64,000 nucleotides of DNA from the NCBI GenBank assembly GCA_030433005.1, contig JAUILQ010000027.1:1-64000 (forward strand). Direction: 5' to 3'. The stretch's first letter is position 1; each line of letters begins with the position of its first letter. This DNA comes from Alphaproteobacteria bacterium. Its GTDB lineage: Bacteria; Pseudomonadota; Alphaproteobacteria; Kiloniellales; DSM-21159. The position numbers were made by a program, and so were the translations under genes. Under the pieces are notes generated by a model. It was not told where the DNA came from. It was given only the letters and a program-made list of their open reading frames with translations, and searched no databases. Below, in pieces: positions 27,901-36,599 of the stretch.

Positions 27901-27946
27901 TTGACGCCCCCCGAAATTGGACTTACTAACGGACCGTCCAGTAGGA
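27901..27946 (+). promoter_or_regulatory. Promoter and dyad operator of the acyl-CoA synthetase/LIV operon
   Basis: TTGACG (27901-27906) and TACTAA (27924-27929) are 17 bases apart. The -10 box runs into an imperfect palindrome centred on 27935 (27924-27946; eight of eleven pairs match, with core GGACCGTCC). TetR-family repressors of acyl-CoA and branched-chain genes often bind such dyads over the start site. No TetR gene is in this window. The rest of the 393-base gap shows no gene. Confidence 0.45.
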
Positions 27947-28018
27947 CCAACGAAAGCCAAAAGACGACCCGCGCCGAACAAGCGGGCGTCACGGGGACGG
28001 ACGACGGGAGACGGGTGG

Positions 28019-29992
28019 GTGGCCCCTGAGAGCAAGGCCGGCACGGCCCTCGATACCTTTCCGAAGCTGCTGCTGCACCACCTTCGCGAGCGTCCGGACC
28101 GCCCGGCGATGCGCGAGAAGGATCTCGGCATCTGGCAGACCTGGACCTGGCGCGAGGCGGCCGGGCAGATTCGCGCCTACGCCTGCGGGTTGGCCGCGCT
28201 CGGCCTGAAGCGCGGCGAGCGCATGGCGATCATCGGCGACAACCGGCCGCGCCTCTACTGGAGCTTCTGCGCGATCCAGTGCCTCGGCGCGGTGCCGGTG
28301 CCGCTGTACCAGGACTCGGTGGCCGGCGAGATGGCCTTCGTGCTCGACCATGCCGAGGTCCGCTTCGCCATCGCCGAGGACCAGGAGCAGGTCGACAAGC
28401 TGCTCGAGATCGGCGAGCGGGTGCCCAGCCTCGAGGTCGTCGTGTTCGACGACGACCGCGGCATGCGCAACTACGACCAGCCTTTCCTGCACAGCTACGA
28501 GGCGGTGCTGGAGCTGGGCCGCAAGTTCGACGCCGAGAACCCGGGCTTCTTCGAGGCGGAGATCGCCAAGGGGCAGGGCTCGGACGTCTCGATCTTCGCC
28601 TACACCTCGGGCACGACGGGCAATCCCAAGGGCGTCGTGCTGACCTACGACAACGTGCTGATCTCCGCGCGCAACGGCGCCGCCTTCGAGGGCCTGACCG
28701 AGAAGGAGGAGATGCTCGCCTACCTGCCGATGGCCTGGGTCGGCGACCACATCTTCTCCTACGCCCAGTCCTACGTCTGCGGCTTCTGCGTCTCCTGCCC
28801 GGAATCGGGCGCCACGGTGATGCAGGACCTGCGCGAGCTCGGGCCCAGCTACTTCTTCGCGCCGCCGCGCATCTTCGAGAACATCCTGACCACCGTGATG
28901 GTGCGCATGGAGGACGCCAGCGCGCTCAAGCGGCGGATCTTCAAGTTCTTCATGAAGCATGCCGAGAAGTGCGGCGTGCGCATCCTCAACGGCGAGGCGG
29001 TCGGCCTCGGCGACCGGCTGCTCTACTGGCTGGGCGAGCTGCTGGTCTACGGGCCGCTCAAGAACACCCTGGGCTTCAGCCGCATCCGCCTGGCCTACAC
29101 GGCCGGCGAGGCGATCGGGCCCGACATCTTCGACTTCTACCGCTCGATCGGCGTCAACCTGAAGCAGCTCTACGGCTCGACCGAGGCCAGCGTCTTCATC
29201 ACCATCCACCCCGACGGCGAGATCTTCGCCGACACGGTCGGCAAGCCCGTCGACCAGGTCGAGATCCGCATCGCCGACAGCGGCGAGGTGCTGTTCCGCA
29301 GCCCCGGCGTCTTCCTGGAATACTACAAGAACCCCGAGGCGACGGCCGAGGCCAAGGACCCAGAGGGCTGGATGCATACCGGCGACGCCGGAATCATCGA
29401 CGAGCGCGGCCACCTGAAGATCATCGACCGGGCCAAGGACGTCGGCCACCTGAAGAGCGGCACGCTGTTCCCGCCCAAGTACATCGAGAACAAGCTGAAG
29501 TTCTTCCCGAACATCAAGGAGGCCGTCGCCTTCGGCCACGAGCGCGACCACGTCTGCGCCTTCGTCAACATCGACCTTTCGGCGATGGCGAGCTGGGCCG
29601 AGCGCAACAACGTCGCCTACGGCAGCTACCAGGAGCTCTCGCAGGACCCGCGCGTCGCCGAGATCGTCAGGGGCCACGTCGAGCAGGCCAACCGGGACCT
29701 CGCCCGCGACCCCAAGCTGGGCGGCGCGCAGATCCACCGCTTCCTGATCCTCAACAAGGAGCTCGATCCCGACGACGGCGAGCTGACGCGCACCCGCAAG
29801 GTCCGCCGCCGCATCATCGCGGAGCGCTACGCCCCGCTGATCGAGGCGCTCTACTCCGACCGGGACTCGGTGCACATCGAGCTCGAGGTCAGCTTCGAGG
29901 ACGGCCGCAAGGGCCGGATCCAGGGCGACCTGAAGATCATCGACGCCGAGACCTATCCGGTCGCCGGCGACGAGCGGCAGGCCGCCGCGTGA
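28019..29992 (+). CDS. Long-chain/aryl acyl-CoA synthetase (AMP-forming)
   Basis: A 657-residue ANL-superfamily ligase that activates a carboxylic acid to its CoA thioester via an acyl-adenylate. The P-loop YTSGTTGNPKG is at 195-205; further family motifs are YGSTEAS, GWMHTGDAG and the hinge region IIDRAKDVGHLKSG. The sequence after the hinge deviates from the usual RxKxxIK pattern, as in the long bacterial FadD15-like group. It is the first gene of a run that continues with a complete LIV-type ABC transporter, suggesting that the imported acid is activated on entry. The GTG start has GGGAG about ten bases upstream. Confidence 0.9.
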   Translation: MAPESKAGTALDTFPKLLLHHLRERPDRPAMREKDLGIWQTWTWREAAGQIRAYACGLAALGLKRGERMAIIGDNRPRLYWSFCAIQCLGAVPVPLYQDSVAGEMAFVLDHAEVRFAIAEDQEQVDKLLEIGERVPSLEVVVFDDDRGMRNYDQPFLHSYEAVLELGRKFDAENPGFFEAEIAKGQGSDVSIFAYTSGTTGNPKGVVLTYDNVLISARNGAAFEGLTEKEEMLAYLPMAWVGDHIFSYAQSYVCGFCVSCPESGATVMQDLRELGPSYFFAPPRIFENILTTVMVRMEDASALKRRIFKFFMKHAEKCGVRILNGEAVGLGDRLLYWLGELLVYGPLKNTLGFSRIRLAYTAGEAIGPDIFDFYRSIGVNLKQLYGSTEASVFITIHPDGEIFADTVGKPVDQVEIRIADSGEVLFRSPGVFLEYYKNPEATAEAKDPEGWMHTGDAGIIDERGHLKIIDRAKDVGHLKSGTLFPPKYIENKLKFFPNIKEAVAFGHERDHVCAFVNIDLSAMASWAERNNVAYGSYQELSQDPRVAEIVRGHVEQANRDLARDPKLGGAQIHRFLILNKELDPDDGELTRTRKVRRRIIAERYAPLIEALYSDRDSVHIELEVSFEDGRKGRIQGDLKIIDAETYPVAGDERQAAA

Positions 29993-30035
29993 GCCGCCGC
30001 TAGTCGGCCCGCAGGCAAAGGGGGGCGTTCTTTCG

Positions 30036-30827
30036 ATGGTCGCGGCAGCGCGCAGCTTCGACGAGGTTCTGCTGGAGGTCCGCCGGATCTCCCTGGCGTT
30101 CGGCGGCGTCAAGGCGCTGACCGACATCTCCTTCGACATCCGCAAGGGCGAGATCCGCGCGATCATCGGCCCGAACGGTGCCGGCAAGACCTCGATGCTC
30201 AACGTCATCAACGGCTTCTACCACCCGCAGGAAGGCGAGATCGTCTTCAAGGGCGAGACCCGCAAGGCGATGCGCCCGCACAAGGCGGCCAAGCAGGGCA
30301 TCGCCCGGACCTTCCAGAACGTCGCGCTGTTCAAGGGCATGTCGACGCTCGACAACATCATGACCGGGCGCCTCCTGAAGATGCGCTCGAACGTCGTGCT
30401 GCAGGCGCTCTACTGGGGGCCGAACGAGCGCGAGGAGATCCGCCACCGCGCCTTCTGCGAGCAGATCATCGACTTCCTCGAGATCCAGGCGATCCGCAAG
30501 ACGCCGGTCGGCAAGCTGCCCTACGGCCTGCAGAAGCGCGTCGAGCTGGCGCGCGCCCTGGCCATGGAGCCCGAGCTGCTGCTGCTCGACGAGCCGATGG
30601 CCGGCATGAACGTCGAGGAGAAGGAGGACATGAGCCGCTTCATCCTCGACGTCAACGAGCACTTCGGCACGACCATCGCGCTGATCGAGCACGACATGGG
30701 CGTGGTCATGGACCTCTCGGACCGCGTCGTGGTGCTCGACTACGGCCGCAAGCTCGCCGACGGCACCCCGGACGAGGTTCGTGCCAACCAGGAAGTCATC
30801 GACGCCTATCTGGGCGTCGCGCACTAG
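30036..30827 (+). CDS. livG: Branched-chain-type ABC transporter ATP-binding protein LivG
   Basis: A 263-residue ATPase of a hydrophobic amino-acid/carboxylate (HAAT) importer. Walker A GPNGAGKT is at 45-52, the Q-loop in IARTFQNVALFKGMSTLDN, the signature in KLPYGLQKRVELARAL and Walker B LLLLDEPMAGMN. LPYGLQKRVE instead of the LSGGQ form is typical of LivG. It lies 43 bases after the acyl-CoA synthetase and 12 before livH. The actual substrate may be an aromatic or branched acid rather than leucine. Confidence 0.92.
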   Translation: MVAAARSFDEVLLEVRRISLAFGGVKALTDISFDIRKGEIRAIIGPNGAGKTSMLNVINGFYHPQEGEIVFKGETRKAMRPHKAAKQGIARTFQNVALFKGMSTLDNIMTGRLLKMRSNVVLQALYWGPNEREEIRHRAFCEQIIDFLEIQAIRKTPVGKLPYGLQKRVELARALAMEPELLLLDEPMAGMNVEEKEDMSRFILDVNEHFGTTIALIEHDMGVVMDLSDRVVVLDYGRKLADGTPDEVRANQEVIDAYLGVAH

Positions 30828-30839
30828 GGAAGGCCCGCG

Positions 30840-31856
30840 ATGAAGCCCCTCCACGTTGTCTACTGGGTGGTCGGCGCGGTCGTCGCGATCTTCGCGATCG
30901 GCGCCTTCCACCTGGCTCTCGCCGAGATCGGCTGGATCCCCTTCTTCGACTGGACCTTCTACTTCGAGGTCGCCGCCGCCGGCCTGCTGCAGGGCGTCAT
31001 GTACTCCCTGGTCGCGCTCGGCTTCGTGCTGATCTTCAAGGCCTCGGGCATCTTCAACTTCGCCCAGGGCTCGCTGGTGCTGTTCGCGGCCCTGACCATG
31101 GTCGGGCTGATGGAGTTCGCCGAGCGCGAGCTCGGCATCGAGCTGCACTGGACGATCTCCTTCCTGCTGACCGTCGGGGTCATGATCGCGGTCGCCATCG
31201 CCATCGAGCGGCTGGTCCTGCGCCCGCTGGTCAACCAGCCGCAGATCATCCTGTTCATGGCGACGATCGGCATCTTCTACTTCATGGACGGCTTCGGGCA
31301 GACGCTCTGGGGCTCCGACGTGAAGGTGCTCGACGTCGGCATGCCGATCGCCGCGGCGGTCGAGCCGCTCGGCGTGCGCATGAACGTCTACGACCTGATC
31401 GCGGCCGGCGTCGGCGCGGTGCTGGTCGCGGTGCTGGCGGTGTTCTTCCAGTACACCCGCATCGGCCGGGCGCTGCGCGCCGTCGCCGACGACCACCAGG
31501 CGGCGCTGTCGGTCGGCATCCCGCTGAAGACGATCTGGACCATCGTCTGGTCGGTCGCCGGCGTCGTCGCCCTGGTCGCCGGCATCATGTGGGGCGGCAA
31601 GGCCGGCGTGCAGTTCTCGCTGGCGCTGATCGCCTTCAAGGCCCTGCCGGTGCTGATCCTGGGCGGCTTCACCTCGATCCCCGGCGCCATCGTCGGCGGA
31701 CTGATCATCGGCTACGGCGAGCAGGTCGCCGAGAACTTCGTCGGTCTGGCGATCGGCGGCGCCATCCAGGACTGGTTCGCCTACATGCTGGCCCTGGTGT
31801 TCCTGCTGTTCAGGCCGCAGGGACTGTTCGGCGAACGCATCATCGAGCGGGTGTAA
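30840..31856 (+). CDS. livH: Branched-chain-type ABC transporter permease LivH
   Basis: A 338-residue inner-membrane permease. About eight to nine helices are visible, with the LivH hallmark GLLQGVMYSLVALGFVLIFK and IFNFAQGSLVLFAAL near the N-terminal third, and the EAA-like loop TRIGRALRAVADDHQAALSVGI in the C-terminal half. The N-terminus has one extra helix ahead of the core (about 8-30), a common variant in this subfamily. livM follows four bases later. Confidence 0.92.
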   Translation: MKPLHVVYWVVGAVVAIFAIGAFHLALAEIGWIPFFDWTFYFEVAAAGLLQGVMYSLVALGFVLIFKASGIFNFAQGSLVLFAALTMVGLMEFAERELGIELHWTISFLLTVGVMIAVAIAIERLVLRPLVNQPQIILFMATIGIFYFMDGFGQTLWGSDVKVLDVGMPIAAAVEPLGVRMNVYDLIAAGVGAVLVAVLAVFFQYTRIGRALRAVADDHQAALSVGIPLKTIWTIVWSVAGVVALVAGIMWGGKAGVQFSLALIAFKALPVLILGGFTSIPGAIVGGLIIGYGEQVAENFVGLAIGGAIQDWFAYMLALVFLLFRPQGLFGERIIERV

Positions 31857-31860
31857 CGCG

Positions 31861-32937
31861 ATGTTCTACCGTGAAACCGGGCAGTTCAAGACCAGCTACG
31901 CGGCCGACCAGTCGATCTTCCCGATCCTGCAGGACAAGATCGGCGTCCTGCTGATCCTGGCGATCGCGATCTGCGTCGTGCCCTTCGTCGCCGACAACTA
32001 CCTGCTGGAGACGATCTTCGTCCCGGTGCTGGTGTTCTCGATGGCGGCGATCGGGCTCAACATCCTGACCGGCTACTGCGGGCAGCTGAGCCTCGGCACC
32101 GGCGGCTTCATGGCCTGCGGCGCCTTCTTCTCCTACAAGCTGGCGACCGCCTTCCCCGAGCTCAACATCGTCCTCGTGTTCCTGCTGGCCGGCGCCGGCA
32201 CCGCCGTGGTCGGCGTGCTGTTCGGCCTGCCGAGCCTCAGGATCAAGGGCTTCTACCTGGCGGTCGCGACGCTGGCGGCGCAGTTCTTCCTGGTCTGGAT
32301 GTTCAACAAGTTCGGCTGGTGGACGAACTACAGCGCCTCGGGCGTGATCTCGGCGCCGCCGCGCGAGATCTTCGGCATCGTGGTCACCGGCTCCGGCGCC
32401 ACGCCGGTCGTCAAGTACCTGTTCCTGCTGTTCGCCGTGGCGCTGCTGGCGCTGGTCGCCAAGAACCTGGTGCGCAGCCGCATCGGCCGCTCCTGGATGG
32501 CGATCCGCGACATGGACATCGCCGCCGAGATCATCGGCATTCGGCCGCTGGTCGCCAAGCTCTCGGCCTTCGCCATCAGCTCCTTCTACATCGGCGTCGC
32601 CGGCGCGCTCTGGGCCTTCGTCTACACCGGCTCGGTCGAGGCTTTGGCCTTCGAGATCAACCGCTCGTTCCAGGTTCTGTTCATGATCATCCTGGGCGGC
32701 CTCGGCTCGATCCTCGGCTCGTTCCTCGGCGCCATCTTCATCGTGCTGCTGCCGATCGCGCTCAATGTCGGGATGCTGGCGATCGACTCCACGATCTCGG
32801 TGGCGCTGGTCTCGCACATCGAGTTCATGGTCTTCGGCGCGCTGATCATCTTCTTCCTGATCGTCGAGCCGCACGGGCTCGCGCGGCTCTGGCAGATCGG
32901 CAAGGAGAAGCTGCGTCTCTGGCCTTTCCCCTACTGA
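31861..32937 (+). CDS. livM: Branched-chain-type ABC transporter permease LivM
   Basis: A 358-residue second permease of the HAAT importer. Family features are MAAIGLNILTGYCGQLSLGTGGFMACGAFFSY in the first half (about 61-92), PSLRIKGFYLAVATLAAQF, and the cytoplasmic coupling loop SRIGRSWMAIRDMDIAAEII. It forms the channel with LivH. The gap of 131 bases to the binding-protein gene contains a GGAGGT ribosome site but no clear terminator. Confidence 0.92.
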   Translation: MFYRETGQFKTSYAADQSIFPILQDKIGVLLILAIAICVVPFVADNYLLETIFVPVLVFSMAAIGLNILTGYCGQLSLGTGGFMACGAFFSYKLATAFPELNIVLVFLLAGAGTAVVGVLFGLPSLRIKGFYLAVATLAAQFFLVWMFNKFGWWTNYSASGVISAPPREIFGIVVTGSGATPVVKYLFLLFAVALLALVAKNLVRSRIGRSWMAIRDMDIAAEIIGIRPLVAKLSAFAISSFYIGVAGALWAFVYTGSVEALAFEINRSFQVLFMIILGGLGSILGSFLGAIFIVLLPIALNVGMLAIDSTISVALVSHIEFMVFGALIIFFLIVEPHGLARLWQIGKEKLRLWPFPY

Positions 32938-33068
32938 GCGGACGCAGCCGGCGGGCCCTGGAACAGGCCCGGGAACGTGGCGTCTGCACCGGCAGGGTGA
33001 TACCGTAATCGGCGAAAGCGGACGTCGATAAACAAACCGGTCCGCATCATTCTGGGAGGTACGAAACG

Positions 33069-34370
33069 ATGCGATTCAAGAGCCTCTGCCTGGCCGCCGC
33101 CGGGGCGGCGGTGCTGGCGGCGACGGCCATTCCGGCCCAGGCCGCCGAGCAGTACACGCCCCTGCTGGTCTACAAGTCCGGGCCCTACGCGCCGAACGGC
33201 ATCCCGATCGCCCACGGCTGGGAAGACTATCTGAAGCTGATCAACGCGCGCGACGGCGGCGTCAACGGCGTCAAGCTGGTCTACGACGAGTGCGACACCG
33301 GCTACAACAACGACCGCGGCGTCGAGTGCTACGAGCGCCTGAAGAAGCCGACCGCGGCGACCTTCCAGCCGCTGTCGACCGGCATCACCTACGCGCTGAT
33401 CGACCGCGCGACCGCCGACAAGATCCCGCTCTTCACCTCGGGCTACGGCCGCACCTCCGCCTCCTACGGCCCGGTCTTCCCCTATGTCTTCACCGCTCCG
33501 CTGACCTACTGGTCGGGCGCCGACATCATGGTGCAGTACGCCAAGGAGCAGGAGGGCGGCAGCCTCGAGGGCAAGAAGATCGCCCTGGTCTACCACGACT
33601 CCGCCTACGGCAAGGAGCCGATCGCCACGCTCGAGCGCCTGGCCGAGGAAGAGGGCTTCGAGTTCCACACCTATCCGGTCGCGCACCCCGGCCTCGAGCA
33701 GAAGTCGACCTGGCTGCAGATCGGCCGCCAGCTGCGCCCCGACTGGACCTTCATGTGGGGCTGGGGCGTGATGAACTCGACGGCGGTCAAGGAGGCCGCG
33801 GCGGTCGGCTACCCGATGGACAAGTTCATCGGCATCTGGTGGTCGGGCGCCGAGCCCGACGTCGAGCCGGCCGGCGCCGCGGCCAAGGGCTACAAGGCCC
33901 TGGCCCTGCACCTGCCGGGCTCCGACGTGCCGCTGCTGCAGGACGTGCTGGAGCACGTCTACAACGGCGACGAGGAGGCCGCCCGCGAGAACGACTGGGG
34001 CGACGTGCTCTACAACCGCGGCCTGCTGCTGATGGCCATGGAGGTCGAGGCGATCCGCACCGCGCAGGCGATCCACGGCGAGGGCAAGGAGCTGACCGGC
34101 GAGCAGATCCGCGACGGCTGGGAGGCCCTGGACCTGACCAGCGAGAAGCTGGCCGAGCTCGGCCTCGCCGACTTCACCAAGCCGGTGAAGATCACCTGCG
34201 AGGACCACGAGGGCGGCGGCCAGGCCTTCGTCCAGCAGTGGGACGGAGAGCAGTGGAGCAAGGTCTCCGACTGGTACTCGCCGAACCGCGAGGCCCTGCG
34301 CGCCGCCTACAAGGAGGACGCCCTGGCCTACGCCAAGGAGAAGGGCATCACCCCGCGCGAGTGCAACTGA
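33069..34370 (+). CDS. HAAT-family periplasmic substrate-binding protein (LivK-like)
   Basis: A 433-residue receptor of the LIV-type importer. The signal peptide is clear (MRFKSLCLAAAGAAVLAATA, cleavage at AQA-AEQY). The mature protein shows the two-lobe peripheral binding fold: LLVYKSGPYAPNGIPIAHG, LVYDECDTGYNNDRGVECYE, PLFTSGYGRTSASYGPVFPY, and ALVYHDSAYGKEP at the hinge. Cys residues at the DECDTGYN and VECYERL sites may form a disulfide. The ligand is unknown; the adjacent CoA ligases suggest a carboxylic acid. It is followed by a strong hairpin before livF. Confidence 0.9.
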   Translation: MRFKSLCLAAAGAAVLAATAIPAQAAEQYTPLLVYKSGPYAPNGIPIAHGWEDYLKLINARDGGVNGVKLVYDECDTGYNNDRGVECYERLKKPTAATFQPLSTGITYALIDRATADKIPLFTSGYGRTSASYGPVFPYVFTAPLTYWSGADIMVQYAKEQEGGSLEGKKIALVYHDSAYGKEPIATLERLAEEEGFEFHTYPVAHPGLEQKSTWLQIGRQLRPDWTFMWGWGVMNSTAVKEAAAVGYPMDKFIGIWWSGAEPDVEPAGAAAKGYKALALHLPGSDVPLLQDVLEHVYNGDEEAARENDWGDVLYNRGLLLMAMEVEAIRTAQAIHGEGKELTGEQIRDGWEALDLTSEKLAELGLADFTKPVKITCEDHEGGGQAFVQQWDGEQWSKVSDWYSPNREALRAAYKEDALAYAKEKGITPRECN

Positions 34371-34395
34371 CGCCGGGCTGACAGCCGAAGGCCGG

Positions 34396-34430
34396 AAGGC
34401 CCCCGTCCCGGGCAGTGGGACGGGGGCCTT
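34396..34430 (+). terminator. Strong intra-operon hairpin between binding-protein and livF genes
   Basis: Perfect 14-base arms (34396-34409, 34417-34430) with a 7-base loop, followed by a C/T-rich run (CCCCTCTCTT). It probably makes most transcripts stop after the binding-protein gene, giving excess receptor over the ATPase. Confidence 0.7.
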
Positions 34431-34449
34431 CCCCTCTCTTCCAAGCCAG

Positions 34450-35331
34450 ATGAGGCAGCCCGCCGCGATGAGTGAAGCCGCCGTTCAAGACAGCTCCCTG
34501 GGCATCGGCGCCGCCGCCGCGGAAGGCGCGCCGGCGCTGCTCAGCGTCAACAACATCGAGGTCATCTACGACCACGTCATCCTGGTCCTCAAGGGCGTCT
34601 CGCTGGAGGTGCCGCTGGGCGGCATCGTCGCGCTGCTCGGTGCCAACGGCGCCGGCAAGACGACGACCCTGAAGGCGATCTCCAACCTGCTGCGCGCCGA
34701 GCGCGGCGACGTCACCAAGGGCTCGATCACCCTGGGCGGCGAGCGGGTCCAGCACCTGACGCCCAACGACCTGGTCAAGAAGGGCGTGATCCAGGTGATG
34801 GAGGGCCGCCACTGCTTCGAGCACCTGACCGTCGAGGAGAACCTGCTGACCGGCGCCTACACGCGCGGCGACGGCGCGGCGGCGGTGCAGCAGGACCTCG
34901 AGATGGTCTACGAGTACTTCCCGCGCCTGAAGGAGCGGCGCGGCAGCCAGGCCGGCTATACCTCGGGCGGCGAGCAGCAGATGACGGCGATCGGCCGGGC
35001 GCTGATGAGCCGGCCCAAGGTGGTGCTGCTCGACGAGCCCTCGATGGGCCTGGCGCCGCAGCTGGTCGAGCAGATTTTCGAGATCGTCAAGACGATCAAC
35101 GAGGAACAGGGCGTCTCGATCCTGCTGGCCGAGCAGAACACCAACGTCGCGCTGCGCTACGCCAAGTACGGCTACATCCTGGAGAGCGGCCGCGTGGTCA
35201 TGGACGGCCCGGCCGAGACGCTGCGCCAGAACGAGGACGTCAAGGAGTTCTACCTCGGGCTCTCGGCGACCGGCCGCAAGTCCTACCGCGACGTCAAGCA
35301 CTACAAGCGCCGCAAGCGCTGGCTGTCGTGA
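34450..35331 (+). CDS. livF: Branched-chain-type ABC transporter ATP-binding protein LivF
   Basis: A 293-residue second ATPase of the HAAT importer. Walker A GANGAGKT lies at 64-71, the signature region YTSGGEQQMTAIGRAL and Walker B VVLLDEPSMGLAP follow. The N-terminal 30 residues and the C-terminal tail YRDVKHYKRRKRWLS are longer than in typical LivF (about 235 residues). An alternative ATG at 34468 has a weak GAGG upstream and may be the real start. The stop overlaps the following PaaK-like gene by one base (TGATG). Confidence 0.9.
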   Translation: MRQPAAMSEAAVQDSSLGIGAAAAEGAPALLSVNNIEVIYDHVILVLKGVSLEVPLGGIVALLGANGAGKTTTLKAISNLLRAERGDVTKGSITLGGERVQHLTPNDLVKKGVIQVMEGRHCFEHLTVEENLLTGAYTRGDGAAAVQQDLEMVYEYFPRLKERRGSQAGYTSGGEQQMTAIGRALMSRPKVVLLDEPSMGLAPQLVEQIFEIVKTINEEQGVSILLAEQNTNVALRYAKYGYILESGRVVMDGPAETLRQNEDVKEFYLGLSATGRKSYRDVKHYKRRKRWLS

Positions 35332-36584
35332 TGAGCGCCGCGAACGGCCACTTCGACGCCGCCGAGACCCGCGATCCGGCCGAGCGCGAGAGCGCGCTCT
35401 TCGAGAAGCTGCGCGCGCAGATCGCGCTGGCCCGCTCGACCGAGGGCTACCGCGAGCGCCTGGGCGATCTCGACCCGGCCGAGCTCGACGGCTGGGACGG
35501 CCTGGCCCGCCTGCCGGTGACGCGCAAGGCCGAGCTGGTCGCCCTGCAGGCCGAGCGGCCGCCGTTCGGCGGCTTCAACGCCGTGGCGCCGGGCGAGGCC
35601 GGACGGCTGTTCGTCTCGCCGGGTCCGATCTTCGAGCTGGAGGGCCGCCAGAGCGACTACGGCCGCGTCGCCCGCGCGCTCTTCGCCGCCGGCTTCCGGC
35701 CCGGCGAGGTGGTGCACAACTGCTTCGCCTATCACCTGACGCCGGGCGGCTGGATCATGGACGCCGGCGCCCGGGCGCTCGGCTGCGCCGTGGTGCCGGC
35801 CGGCATCGGCAACAGCGAGCAGCAGGTCGCGGCGATCGCCCACCTGCGCCCGCAGGGCTACGCCGGCACGCCGGATTTCCTCAAGGTGCTGCTCGACAAG
35901 GCGCATGAGCTCGGGGCCGACTGCTCCTCGATCGCCAAGGCCCTGGTCTCCGGCGGCGCGCTCTTCCCGAGCCTGCGCGCCGAGTACGCCCAGCGCGGCG
36001 TCGCGGTGAAGCAGTGCTACGCGACGGCCGAGCTCGGCCTCGTCGCCTACGAGACCGAGGGGCCCGACGGGCCCTGCGAGGGCATGGTCGTCGACGAGGG
36101 CTGCCTCGTCGAGATCGTCCGGCCCGGCACCGGCGATCCCGTGCCCGACGGCGAAGTCGGCGAGGTCGTGGTGACGACCTTCAACGACGCCTATCCGCTG
36201 ATCCGGCTGGCGACCGGCGACCTTTCGGCGATGCTGCCCGGGGCCAGCCCCTGCGGACGGACCAACCGGCGCATCAAGGGCTGGATGGGCCGCGCCGACC
36301 AGACCGCCAAGGTCAAGGGCATGTTCGTCCACCCCGAGCAGGTCGCCGAGGCGGTCAAGCGCTTCCCGGCGGTGGTCAAGGCGCGGCTCGTCGTCGAGCG
36401 CTCGGGCGAGCAGGACCGCATGACGCTGAAGGTCGAGACCAGCGGCGCCGGGGACGACCTGGGCGCGCAGCTCGCCGAGGCCCTGCAGGCCGCGACCAAG
36501 CTCAAGGGCGACGTCGAGCTGCTGGTGCCGGGCAGCCTGCCGAACGACGGCAAGGTGATCGACGACCAGCGCCAGTACGACTGA
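35331..36584 (+). CDS. Phenylacetate-CoA ligase-like (PaaK family) protein lacking a canonical P-loop
   Basis: A 417-residue ANL-superfamily protein resembling PaaK: the AMP-binding part includes CYATAELGLVAYE and ATGDLSAMLPG, and the C-terminal domain RIKGWMGRADQTAKVKGMFV ends with a Lys-containing motif (LPNDGKVIDDQRQYD). The expected Ser/Gly/Thr-rich P-loop (SSGTTGxP) is replaced by RLFVSPGPIFELEGR, so ATP binding may be altered. It is translationally coupled to livF. Similar proteins accompany LIV-type ABC operons in alphaproteobacteria; their substrate is unknown. It could be a ligase with a modified loop or a non-catalytic substrate handler. Confidence 0.82.
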   Translation: MSAANGHFDAAETRDPAERESALFEKLRAQIALARSTEGYRERLGDLDPAELDGWDGLARLPVTRKAELVALQAERPPFGGFNAVAPGEAGRLFVSPGPIFELEGRQSDYGRVARALFAAGFRPGEVVHNCFAYHLTPGGWIMDAGARALGCAVVPAGIGNSEQQVAAIAHLRPQGYAGTPDFLKVLLDKAHELGADCSSIAKALVSGGALFPSLRAEYAQRGVAVKQCYATAELGLVAYETEGPDGPCEGMVVDEGCLVEIVRPGTGDPVPDGEVGEVVVTTFNDAYPLIRLATGDLSAMLPGASPCGRTNRRIKGWMGRADQTAKVKGMFVHPEQVAEAVKRFPAVVKARLVVERSGEQDRMTLKVETSGAGDDLGAQLAEALQAATKLKGDVELLVPGSLPNDGKVIDDQRQYD

Positions 36585-36599
36585 GCCGGCGGCAGGAGC

